NCBI GenBank assembly: GCA_964406575.1 | Contig: CAYOSH010000027.1 | Span: 1 to 52,844, forward strand | Reading direction: 5' to 3' | DNA length: 52,844 bases | DNA from: WTAW01 sp964406575 | Lineage (GTDB): Bacteria; Acidobacteriota; Aminicenantia; Aminicenantales; Aminicenantaceae | Shown: positions 1 through 7,788 of the stretch, piece by piece | Layout: the number at the start of each line of letters is the position of its first letter | Numbering within the stretch: position 1 is the stretch's first letter | Notes under the pieces: model-generated | Told to the model about the DNA's origin: nothing | The model's input: the letters and a program-made list of their open reading frames with translations, nothing else | Databases searched by the model: none | Program-made: the position numbers and the translations under genes

Positions 1-54
1 ATTTTGCCAGAAAATACTAACATTTTCAGTGGACCAGTTTTGCGGGAGGAGGTC

Positions 55-100
55 CGCTCTTTTTTACGTCTAATGCCCTTATCACAGAAATAAGGATGCT
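55..100 (-). repeat. Copy of a terminal-inverted-repeat element (family 2), probably partial
   Basis: Read on the minus strand these 46 bases match positions 44149-44194 at 43 of 46 positions, including an identical 28-base run around the GTGATAAGGGCATTAGACG core. The 44-kb copy continues as a 162-bp element with terminal inverted repeats. The copy here seems to extend toward, or past, the left edge of the window, so its full length cannot be judged. No coding potential is visible. Confidence 0.75.
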
Positions 101-119
101 CACTGTAGATCTTTAGTAT

Positions 120-147
120 TTGACTTTGAGAGGGAAGTGCTTAAAAA
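120..147 (+). promoter_or_regulatory. Possible sigma-70-type promoter of the first gene
   Basis: TTGACT (120-125) lies 16 bp before TAAAAA (142-147). If used, transcription would begin about 6-8 bases before the ATG at 160. That would fit the lack of a Shine-Dalgarno sequence in front of this start, because the mRNA would be almost leaderless. The -10 match is poor, so this is tentative. Confidence 0.3.
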
Positions 148-159
148 TACACAACACTC

Positions 160-1185
160 ATGTCCAAAAAAAGAGTCCTCTCCCTTGTCCTGTCAGTGGG
201 GCTATCTGTGATTCTTATAACATTCCTTGTCTCCCGCATCACCACCGACGACCTCATCCGAACCTTTTCCCACATCTTTTACCCCGCTCTCTTCATATTC
301 CTAGCCATATCCCTCACAGCATCGGTTCTGCGCGCACTGCGTTATAAATGGCTGCTCACCCCGTCCAAGATCAGCTTCGGGAATATTTTGTTGGTCACAT
401 TCATCCGCAATCTTTTTGTGGATCTGTTCCCGGCCCGAATCGGATCGCTCTCCTATGTTTATGTGTTGAACAAAAGGCTCAAATATCCGTTTGAGGAGGC
501 CGCATCCACATTTGTGATCGCCTTTGTGTACGATTTTCTCACCCTCGGCCCTTTTCTTATTCTGTCGATACTCGTCGTGGGTCTGGGGGCCACATCTGTT
601 TCTAATCTCGCGTTCCTCTGGATAGCTGTTATGTTTTTTCTGATAGTGTATCTGATCCTGCAGTTTATCATTCCCCTTGCAAACATTTCCTTGAAAGCCT
701 ATACCCGTCTTCTAAAATCGACCGGACTTGAAACACAAAGATGGGCTGAGACAGCAAAAAACAAAATACGTCTTACCATCGAAGGGCTGGAGCACATAAA
801 GAATAGAAAGATCCAATGGCCTCTGTTTCTTCTCTCGCTGCTTATACGCATGGCAAAATACGGGTCCCTGTATTTCTTGCTCTTCTCGCTCCTCCACAGC
901 TTCGGCTTTTCACTCTCTAGGCTGAGTTTTTGGAAGACCATACTGGGAGTCACTGGGGCAGAAATGACCGGCGCTCTCCCCATAAAAGGCATCTCTGGAT
1001 TCGGGACGTGGGAATCCGGCTGGGCATTCACTTTTCAACTGTTGGACTTCGATCAAAAATGGGCCATCCTCTCTGGCATCGGCGTCCACCTGATCAGCAA
1101 CCTCTTCGAATACTCTCTGGGAATTCTCAGCATCCTCATTCTTGCGTTTCCCCTGGTCCAGAGGAAAAACAAAAAGGCGTTTTAG
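160..1185 (+). CDS. Polytopic membrane protein, lysylphosphatidylglycerol synthase TM/flippase-like family
   Basis: The 341-residue product is almost entirely hydrophobic helices, about eight membrane spans. It begins with an uncleaved-looking signal anchor (LSLVLSVGLSVILITFLVS), followed by a short loop and the 'RALRYKWLL' segment typical of the UPF0104/LPG_synthase_TM family. Members of that family are the membrane portion of MprF or stand-alone inner-membrane proteins next to glycosyltransferases, where a lipid-flipping role is usually proposed. A conserved 'GISGFGTWESGW' segment near residue 280 matches the family's Gly-rich loop. No soluble lysyl-transferase domain follows, so it is not a complete MprF. 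The start has no obvious ribosome binding site. The substrate cannot be told from the sequence. Confidence 0.75.
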   Translation: MSKKRVLSLVLSVGLSVILITFLVSRITTDDLIRTFSHIFYPALFIFLAISLTASVLRALRYKWLLTPSKISFGNILLVTFIRNLFVDLFPARIGSLSYVYVLNKRLKYPFEEAASTFVIAFVYDFLTLGPFLILSILVVGLGATSVSNLAFLWIAVMFFLIVYLILQFIIPLANISLKAYTRLLKSTGLETQRWAETAKNKIRLTIEGLEHIKNRKIQWPLFLLSLLIRMAKYGSLYFLLFSLLHSFGFSLSRLSFWKTILGVTGAEMTGALPIKGISGFGTWESGWAFTFQLLDFDQKWAILSGIGVHLISNLFEYSLGILSILILAFPLVQRKNKKAF

Positions 1186-1546
1186 TCGTATCCTTTTCGA
1201 TCCAGCTCCCTGACCTTTTCGGGATTAGACGATAGGTACTCTTATTGCGCCGAACCTAAAAAAATACGTTAATGGTCACATTTAAGGTTTCACAGAGCGT
1301 GGGTTGAGTTATAATGGGTATGTGATTTCTGTGGTGGTTTGTTGAAATAATCGATATTAAACAAATCAAAAGCTGGTTGCTGAAGCAACGGCTGTTTTTC
1401 TTTCTGTAAAAAAATTCAGGAAGATATTGGACTGAACAAGATGAAATCTTTGTTGTGCAGGAGAGGTGCATAATGGCCAAAGAGCTACTCGGCAGTGATT
1501 TTGAATTCTATCTCCAGGGAGTGACCGAATCGGAAAGGAATTAAAA
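1186..1546. other. 361-bp intergenic region before tldD, holding one small reading frame
   Basis: This gap separates the flippase-like gene from tldD. It contains a TATAAT box at 1310-1315 without a convincing -35 partner, and the 23-codon frame at 1473-1544 described separately. No RNA gene, hairpin terminator or repeat was recognised in it. Confidence 0.6.
1473..1544 (+). CDS. Possible 23-residue peptide immediately upstream of tldD
   Basis: The frame ATG(1473)-TAA(1544) would encode MAKELLGSDFEFYLQGVTES followed by ERN. It is preceded by a strong Shine-Dalgarno sequence, AGGAGAGG at 1459-1466, six bases before the ATG, and its stop lies two bases before the tldD ATG, an arrangement typical of translational coupling. 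It could be a leader peptide that couples tldD translation or a real small protein. Because TldD/TldE proteins can process small peptides, a substrate role is conceivable, but nothing in the 23 residues shows it. Chance occurrence is also possible. Confidence 0.35.
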   Translation: MAKELLGSDFEFYLQGVTESERN

Positions 1547-2968
1547 ATGAAATTCTACGCTTATCAAGATCATTTTCACTTGCCGGACATCGATCTTCAA
1601 AAAATCCTGGATCTCGCACTCTCCAGAGGTGGCGATTTTGCCGAAATATTCCTCGAATACAAGATCTTTAGCCACATAAACATGGAAGAAGACATCATCA
1701 GAGAAACTACAGAGAGCCTCAGCCTCGGTTTGGGGATACGCGTAAACTCGGGCGAAAAAACCGGCTACGGGTACACAAACGATATTTCCTTAGAAAAGAT
1801 CAGAGGCGCGGCCATCACAGCCGCCTCGATTTCATCGGAGGGTTCATCTCGAACCTCTGCCTTCCTTTCTCATGAGCGCCTGCCTCACAATTACTACCCT
1901 GTGCGTGATCCTGTCCATAAAGCATCTATGGAGACCAAAATCTCTCTTGTCAAACAAACCTATCAAGCTGCACAGAAATTCAGCCCTAAAATAAAAAAAG
2001 TGAAAGTGTCGCTTATCGACCAACTTCAGCAAGTGCGCATAGTCAACTCAGATGGGGTTTCTGTAGCGGATGGAAGGCCGCTTATCAAGCTCGCCTGTTT
2101 TGCGATCGCCGAACACTCGGGAAAGAGAGAAGCAGGTTATTACGGAGGGGGAGGCAGAGTCGGATTGGAGTATTTTCAAGAGGTTCTCACACCGGAAGAA
2201 ATCGGCCGAGAAGCGGCTGATGAATCCCTGCATCTCCTGCAGGCCATATCTCCCCCTGCCGGGGAGATGCCCGTCGTCCTCGCACCCGGACATAGCGGAG
2301 TTCTGATCCATGAAGCTGTCGGACATCTTCTTGAAGCGGATTTCAACCGAAAAAAAACGTCCATATTTTGGAATAAGATGGGGCATCAGGTCGGCCTCCC
2401 GAACTTAACGATCTATGATGACCCAACGCTGCCCAACTTCCGCGGTTCGTACAATATGGACGACGAGGGTACGATCCCGAAAAAGACGCCTCTTATAGTG
2501 AATGGAAAACTCGTCGGTCTTCTCCAGGATAAGCTTTCATCAAGGCTGATGCGCATGCCCGAGACGGGGCACGGCCGAAGGCAGGACTTCAGCTGCATTC
2601 CCATTCCGAGAATGAGCAACACTTATATCGACAAAGGAGAGTATGATCCTGAAGAGATCATCAAATCCGTCGATAGAGGCTTTTACGCTCATAAATATCA
2701 AGGAGGACAGGTGGAAGACTCGGGTAAATTCACCTTTTCAGTGAGCTCGGGATTCCTCATAGAAAAAGGAAAACTAACGGCCCCGGTTAAACAGGCTACC
2801 CTTATCGGGACGAACCTCGACATCCTTAACAAGATAGAAAAAGTCGGTTCTGACCTCCAATTCGGGGTGCAGACCGGCACCTGCGGAAAGGAGGGCCAGG
2901 CTATGCCCGTGACAGATGGATGCCCCACACTCAAGATCACACGCATGACAGTAGGGGGCCAATCATGA
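1547..2968 (+). CDS. tldD: TldD metalloprotease subunit
   Basis: This 473-residue protein is the catalytic subunit of the TldD/TldE (PmbA) zinc protease, which in other bacteria trims small modified peptides such as microcin B17 precursor and contributes to CcdA turnover. The family metal-binding motif HEAVGH is present at residues 255-260, inside 'LIHEAVGHLLEAD', and the conserved Cys-containing segment 'RRQDFSCIPIPRMSN' supplies the usual third ligand. Length is normal for the family. The last four bases overlap the tldE start (ATGA, 2965-2968), so the two are translationally coupled, as expected for a heterodimer. A short reading frame with a strong ribosome binding site lies directly upstream. 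Confidence 0.95.
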   Translation: MKFYAYQDHFHLPDIDLQKILDLALSRGGDFAEIFLEYKIFSHINMEEDIIRETTESLSLGLGIRVNSGEKTGYGYTNDISLEKIRGAAITAASISSEGSSRTSAFLSHERLPHNYYPVRDPVHKASMETKISLVKQTYQAAQKFSPKIKKVKVSLIDQLQQVRIVNSDGVSVADGRPLIKLACFAIAEHSGKREAGYYGGGGRVGLEYFQEVLTPEEIGREAADESLHLLQAISPPAGEMPVVLAPGHSGVLIHEAVGHLLEADFNRKKTSIFWNKMGHQVGLPNLTIYDDPTLPNFRGSYNMDDEGTIPKKTPLIVNGKLVGLLQDKLSSRLMRMPETGHGRRQDFSCIPIPRMSNTYIDKGEYDPEEIIKSVDRGFYAHKYQGGQVEDSGKFTFSVSSGFLIEKGKLTAPVKQATLIGTNLDILNKIEKVGSDLQFGVQTGTCGKEGQAMPVTDGCPTLKITRMTVGGQS

Positions 2969-4311
2969 GCCCCAAAGATACGATTGCACCATTGAGAGCT
3001 CTCGCTGAAAGTTTGGTCAAATTCGGCAGGGCGCATGGCGCCGATGAGATCGAGGTCTCTATCGTGGAGGCCACTGAATTTATAGTCGATGTGCGTTTGG
3101 GAAATGTCGAAAATCTTCTTGAAGCCGGATCCCGAGGACTCGGCCTCCGAGTTTTTAAGGATCACAAAGCGGCAAACGCATCCTCTTCCGACCTCGACAG
3201 GGTTCAGCTCCAGAATCTCGTCTTGAATGCCCTCAAACGCGCTGAACTGGCCAGCAGTGATGAATACGCCGGACTCCCCCACTCTGCAGGGCGCCAAATC
3301 GATCCCGACATTCTTCGGTTGTATGATCCCAGCATTCCCGCACTGGACCCAAAAGAAAAGATCGGACTGGCCTTGGAGACAGAACGAATAGGCCTCGTTG
3401 ACAAAAGGATCACAAACTCTCATGGAGCTAATTTTGAAACAAGAGTTATGCGAACCATTTTGGTCAACTCCAATGGTTTCTCGCAGGCGTACGAGGAAAC
3501 ATTCTGTTCTCTCAGCCTCGGTCTTCAGGCGGGAGAGACAGATAATAAGGTGGAAGGCTCCTGGTCTTCGGCAAAAAGATTTTATAAAGAATTGGAGACA
3601 CCCGAAAAAATCGCTGCCACTTGTGTGGAAAGGACTGTCCGCCAGCTCCAACCCCGTAAGATCAAGACACAGACCGCTCCGGTCATCTTCGAGTCCCCAA
3701 TGACCTCCTGGCTCTTAGGATTCCTCTTTGTGTGTATCTCTGGAAACGCCGTCTACCAGAAGACCTCCTTCCTGGCAGATAGACTCGGCGAAAAGGTTGC
3801 CAATGATGATATCCATGTCTCTGACGATGGCCTGATGCCCGGCATGCTCGGGACAACACCGTTCGACTCGGAGGGAGTCCCTGTTCAGATAACGCCGATC
3901 ATAGAGAAGGGAATTTTAAAAAACTTTTTGTGTGACGCCTATGCTGCACGAAAGCTCAAACTCAAGCCCACCGGAAATGCGGACGGAGGTGGTGTCGGAC
4001 CGCACAATTTTTATCTCCATGCGGGAACTCTCTCCCCCCAACAGATCATCTCCACAATGGACAGGGGGCTTATTCTCATCCGAACGATTGGGCATGGCCT
4101 CAATCCCTTAAACGGAGATATCTCGCGCGGTGCTTTTGGCTTGTGGGTGGAAAAGGGAGAAATTGTCTATTCGGTTTCAGAAATCACCATATCTGGAAAC
4201 ATGGGGAACATTCTCAATTCCATTGAAACAATCGGGAATGACCTGGAATTCAGGAGTCCGATCTCTGGGCCGACGATAAAGATTGCCGAACTCACGATCG
4301 CTGGGACGTAG
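2965..4311 (+). CDS. tldE: TldE/PmbA partner subunit
   Basis: The product has 448 residues from the ATG at 2965, chosen because it overlaps the tldD stop (ATGA) and follows a purine-rich AGGGGG at 2953-2958; an in-frame ATG at 2920 would only add 15 residues copied from the end of tldD. It has the modulator-of-gyrase fold seen in TldD: the N-terminal 'GLGLRVF' region, and a C-terminal 'GPHNFYLHAGTLS...GLNPLNGDISRGAFGLWVEKGE' region characteristic of PmbA/TldE. The HExxxH motif is absent, as is normal for TldE, which shapes the substrate tunnel but does not hold the zinc. Confidence 0.92.
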   Translation: MSPKDTIAPLRALAESLVKFGRAHGADEIEVSIVEATEFIVDVRLGNVENLLEAGSRGLGLRVFKDHKAANASSSDLDRVQLQNLVLNALKRAELASSDEYAGLPHSAGRQIDPDILRLYDPSIPALDPKEKIGLALETERIGLVDKRITNSHGANFETRVMRTILVNSNGFSQAYEETFCSLSLGLQAGETDNKVEGSWSSAKRFYKELETPEKIAATCVERTVRQLQPRKIKTQTAPVIFESPMTSWLLGFLFVCISGNAVYQKTSFLADRLGEKVANDDIHVSDDGLMPGMLGTTPFDSEGVPVQITPIIEKGILKNFLCDAYAARKLKLKPTGNADGGGVGPHNFYLHAGTLSPQQIISTMDRGLILIRTIGHGLNPLNGDISRGAFGLWVEKGEIVYSVSEITISGNMGNILNSIETIGNDLEFRSPISGPTIKIAELTIAGT

Positions 4312-4377
4312 ATCCGACTGCAGAGTGAGTTTTCCTGATTATTCGAACCCTGGGCTGAATAAATGTCCGCGCACTCT

Positions 4378-4962
4378 TTACTCCCCTTGAAAAGTATTGT
4401 GATGGATAATGTCCTCGAGCGCTCTTTTGGGAACATGGAAACGCCCTTTCTCATCCTTCCAGTACTTGACTGAGCCGGCATATCCCTCGATCACAGATTC
4501 TTCGGCTGGATAACCTAAGGCAAGCACGGAATCAATGCGATAGTTTTCCGGCACGGAAAAAATTTTTCTCAAACTCTCACGGTCGATGGAGAGAAGCCAG
4601 CAACTGCCTATTCCCTTCTCCCAGGCGGTGAGGATCATGTTCTCCATGGCAGCTCCCACATCCCATTCGTAGCCATTGGGTCGAATCCCCGTGTTGACGA
4701 GAATGACGACATAGGCGACGGGTTCCTGCCCTGGCTTTGGATTCCCTTCGGGTGCGATATAGGCGGCCCACTTCAAACAGGGGAAAACCTGCCTAGTGAC
4801 TGCCGCATCGTCGACCACGATAAATTCCAAGGGCTGGAGATTCGCTCCCGAGGGTGCCAGACGTCCCGCATTCACCAGGATTTCCAGGGCCTCTTTGGGT
4901 ATAGGCTGAGGTTTAAACTGTCGAAGCGTCCTTCTCGAGATAATCTTTTCATATACACTCAT
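4378..4962 (-). CDS. Nitroreductase-family FMN oxidoreductase
   Basis: The 194-residue protein starts at ATG 4962 because GAGG lies five bases upstream; a GTG at 4980 would add six residues. It shows the nitroreductase signature: 'SRRTLRQFKPQPIP' for FMN phosphate binding, 'AGRLAPSGANLQPLEFIVV' for the ring-contact segment, and 'WDVGAAMENMILTAWEKGIGSCWL' for the dimer/FMN helix. Enzymes of this kind reduce nitro groups, quinones or enones with NAD(P)H, and some act in cofactor metabolism. The physiological substrate is not apparent. It is convergent with tldE, and the thioredoxin-like gene lies upstream on the same strand about 200 bp away. Confidence 0.85.
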   Translation of the reverse strand: MSVYEKIISRRTLRQFKPQPIPKEALEILVNAGRLAPSGANLQPLEFIVVDDAAVTRQVFPCLKWAAYIAPEGNPKPGQEPVAYVVILVNTGIRPNGYEWDVGAAMENMILTAWEKGIGSCWLLSIDRESLRKIFSVPENYRIDSVLALGYPAEESVIEGYAGSVKYWKDEKGRFHVPKRALEDIIHHNTFQGE

Positions 4963-5161
4963 GATGACCTCACGATTCACGAAAGCGTAAACCTTACAAG
5001 GGATGGATATCCCTTTCTAGCATACGCCTTATATTTAGTGTTTACGGATGTTAGCCTTGGGAAAGTATAGCCTGCAGTTTTTTTTAAAATAATCACGGCT
5101 TGACCGGTTAGGTGCACCTTTTGTGAACATAAAACCACTCTGGACGAAAATTTATCGACTT

Positions 5162-5605
5162 TTATGTGAACTTTGCGACCCATAGAGAAAAATCCGTCTC
5201 TGACATCTCCCCCACTGAACGATCCCGCTCATTTCCTCTGTAGAGGATCACGAATGTTGGAACCCCTTGAATCCCAAACGCGGCAGCCATCTCGGGATGT
5301 TTTTCCACATTCATTCGGACGACCATCAGTTCGCCCTTTCTGCGGTCGGCCAGATTCATGACGCTGGAATGCATCAGTTCGCAGGACATGCATGACAGCG
5401 AATAAAAATCCACCAATACAGGAATCGCTGATTTTTGGATCAGCGTGTATGCCTGGCTCGGTTGAGGCTCCACTACTGAGCCGGGTGTTGAGAGTATGGT
5501 CTTACATCGTCCACAGACAACCTTTTTTTCCGGCGCAGACACCGGGTAATTGTTTGTGGTCCCACAATTGAGACAACTGACTTTTATCTTTTCCTCTTTC
5601 GCCAA
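5162..5605 (-). CDS. Zinc-ribbon thioredoxin-like protein (TrxC-like) with a CMSC active site
   Basis: A TTG at 5605 is the likely start: a very strong Shine-Dalgarno tract (AGGGGGAGG, 5620-5612 on the minus strand) sits six bases before it, and would be inside the gene if the GTG at 5626 were used. The 147-residue protein has an N-terminal zinc ribbon (Cys11, 14, 32, 35) as in thioredoxin 2, then a thioredoxin fold with the cis-proline segment 'GVPTFVILYRG'. The active site is C-M-S-C (about residues 73-76), preceded by 'YSLS' instead of the usual Trp, so the canonical WCGPC is replaced. Both redox cysteines remain. The redox potential and partner are therefore probably unusual. Confidence 0.85.
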   Translation of the reverse strand: MAKEEKIKVSCLNCGTTNNYPVSAPEKKVVCGRCKTILSTPGSVVEPQPSQAYTLIQKSAIPVLVDFYSLSCMSCELMHSSVMNLADRRKGELMVVRMNVEKHPEMAAAFGIQGVPTFVILYRGNERDRSVGEMSETDFSLWVAKFT

Positions 5606-5976
5606 GGGTTCCCTCCCCCTATCCACACAAACGGTCTTTCTCTAAGATCATTTGAATCGCTCAACAGGAACATTTCACGCGAGCCAAGCTGAATATATCA
5701 CAGGTTTTTCGGTGAAACAACCCACTTGTTTCCCCGCCATGACTACGCTTTTCCGATCCGGTTCTGGCATCAATCATCATTCCTATATATTTTATAAAAA
5801 ATTATAGGGGATATTGTTCTCAGTGTCAAAAGGAAATTTCACGGCCCCATCCAGCCCGATGTTTGCTCGAAAAACCACAAAATTGCTACATTTTTCTCAG
5901 GAATTATTTTAAAATGGTCCGAAACACACGCATGTACGACTAACTTACATGGATTATTAACACCAGGAGTAGTCTG
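5606..5976. other. 371-bp divergent intergenic region
   Basis: The gap lies between the minus-strand thioredoxin gene and the plus-strand HEAT-repeat gene, so it must hold promoters in both directions. It contains an AT-rich stretch at about 5785-5815. A weak plus-strand promoter candidate, TTGCTA (5883-5888) with TATTTT (5905-5910) at 16-bp spacing, lies in front of the TTG start at 5977. No RNA gene or repeat was seen. Confidence 0.5.
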
Positions 5977-7788
5977 TTGAATATCAAGAGCAAACAAATG
6001 AACAGCACATCCAATCCAGAAAAAAAAGAGGATCTGGGCGCCAACATCAGGAAAACAAAAAACGTCAGAGAAATCGTCCAGCTCCTTGCCAAAACCTCCT
6101 CCCAGATGAAAATATTTGCATCTCACCATTCCAACATTCAGAAATTTGCCGATGAACTCTACGGCAAAATAGACCGTTACCTGGATAAACACTGGAAACT
6201 TGAGATCGGCATCGAGGAATTTGTCTTCACTTTTCAAGGGAAATCCATCTATCAGGATGACCAGATCAAAAGAAGCCTCCCTTTCCTCTTTTTTAAGGAT
6301 GGCGTTCAAGCTCTGTTCTTCTATAAAAATTTGAGTAAAGAAGAATTTTTAGATTTTCTCGACATCATAAAACGTGAGTCCGCTCTCCCCGCCGAGGAAA
6401 GTGATATCGTCATCTCCCTCTGGGAAAAAGACTTCACCAACATCCGTTATGCCGCTTCGGATGAATTTTTAGAGTCAAAAATCGGGGTGGGGATGGAGCC
6501 TCTGGAATATAAATTGGATCGGACTCTTTTGATGACAGGAAAAGTTGAGCTAACACCTAAAGATAAAGAAGCTCTCGAACGGATGAATGCATCGGAGATC
6601 TCTTCACCTGAATTACAGGATAGAGAGGCAGGAGTCCCATCTGAGATCACGGAGGCGGAAATGACATCTTTGGGTCAATCATTGAGTGACTCAGAGTTCG
6701 ATGCTCTGTATGAAATGCTCGACGCCAATCGCCGGATAACTGCCGAAGATGAACTTATCGCTCTCATCATGGAGATACTTTATATGGAAGAAAAACAAGA
6801 GCCCTTTGAGGAGACAATCAGGGCTCTTGAGCAATGTCATGAAGTTCTTGTCGCAAAACGAAATTATTCCCGAGCTGCTGAATTGTTGGACTTGGCTCTC
6901 GAATTGAAGGATAAGCTTGCCGCTAATCCCGACCAGCGCAAAGATGCAATATATGGCTTTATAGAAAGGATCAGGAACGAGGAAGCTATTGCACTCTTAC
7001 AGCGGAATGTCCAAGAGGAAGGCACATCTGATGCGACTGCTCTCTTGGAGTATCTCAGGATTCTTGGACCAAAAAGCATCCCTGTTCTCAGTCAGCTTTA
7101 TAATCTTGAAAAGAACGCTCAAGGCCGTGCCGAAATATTAAAATTGTTGAAGGAGTTGGGAAATCAAGATCCTCCTGCACTCATGCGAATCGCACGGGAC
7201 GACAGCCCCAGCATCACAAATGCCATTATTGCAGTGCTGGGCGACTCAGAGGACCGAAGGGCCATACCGTACCTCGCAACATTCATCAATTACAAAAACA
7301 AATCAATCAAGTCTGAAGCCATCAAGGCACTCGGCAAAAAAAACGATGAAACAGCCAACAGAATCTTGCTGGCCTTCCTCAAAGACGATGATGAAGGATT
7401 TCGCATTCTTGCAGCTGAGAATCTTCTCTACATAAGAGAGGACTCTGTAAAGTCCCATATCATAAATACTGTGACCGACCAGAGCTTCAAGAAAAAAACC
7501 TCAGAAGAAATACGGGCCTTCATCAAGCTGCTGGGGAGAATACAGACAGCAGAATCCAGGGCGATCTTGAAGTCCTTCATCAAAAGGCCGGGACTTTTTT
7601 CCGGGACAAAGAATAAAGAGCTGAGCCGACATGCCGTATGGTCATTGGAAAAAATGGGAACACCCGAAGATATCTCAATTTTGGAGGAGGGAGCTCGCGG
7701 ACACAGCAGGATCATCAGGGAAGCTTGCCAGAATTCCCTCCGGAGACTATCCCAGGACGCAAGTCAACATCCCGGAGTGAAAGAATGA
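5977..7788 (+). CDS. HEAT-repeat protein with an N-terminal domain shared with the following HD-GYP protein
   Basis: The start is a TTG at 5977, with AGGAG seven bases upstream (5965-5969); 603 residues. Residues ~10-150 form an alpha/beta domain (SSQMKIFASHHSNIQ..., 'FVFTFQGKSIYQD', 'SLPFLFFKDGVQALFFYKNLS') with counterparts in the N-terminal part of the next gene. A charged linker follows. Residues ~360-590 carry HEAT/PBS-lyase-type helical repeats ('DSEDRRAIPYLATFINYKN', 'SEAIKALGKKNDETANRILL', 'GFRILAAENLLYI'), a protein-binding scaffold. The stop overlaps the HD-GYP start by ATGA. A scaffold or partner role for the c-di-GMP enzyme is inferred from coupling and the shared domain; it has no enzymatic motif of its own. 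Confidence 0.8.
   Translation: MNIKSKQMNSTSNPEKKEDLGANIRKTKNVREIVQLLAKTSSQMKIFASHHSNIQKFADELYGKIDRYLDKHWKLEIGIEEFVFTFQGKSIYQDDQIKRSLPFLFFKDGVQALFFYKNLSKEEFLDFLDIIKRESALPAEESDIVISLWEKDFTNIRYAASDEFLESKIGVGMEPLEYKLDRTLLMTGKVELTPKDKEALERMNASEISSPELQDREAGVPSEITEAEMTSLGQSLSDSEFDALYEMLDANRRITAEDELIALIMEILYMEEKQEPFEETIRALEQCHEVLVAKRNYSRAAELLDLALELKDKLAANPDQRKDAIYGFIERIRNEEAIALLQRNVQEEGTSDATALLEYLRILGPKSIPVLSQLYNLEKNAQGRAEILKLLKELGNQDPPALMRIARDDSPSITNAIIAVLGDSEDRRAIPYLATFINYKNKSIKSEAIKALGKKNDETANRILLAFLKDDDEGFRILAAENLLYIREDSVKSHIINTVTDQSFKKKTSEEIRAFIKLLGRIQTAESRAILKSFIKRPGLFSGTKNKELSRHAVWSLEKMGTPEDISILEEGARGHSRIIREACQNSLRRLSQDASQHPGVKE

Noticed and set aside
2698..3651. Minus-strand frame of 317 codons across tldD/tldE
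   Set aside because: It lies opposite two strongly supported coupled genes and has no recognisable domain.
7638..7784. N-terminal extension of the HD-GYP protein
   Set aside because: It overlaps the end of the HEAT-repeat gene by 150 bases; the ATG at 7785 has a good ribosome site and an ATGA overlap.
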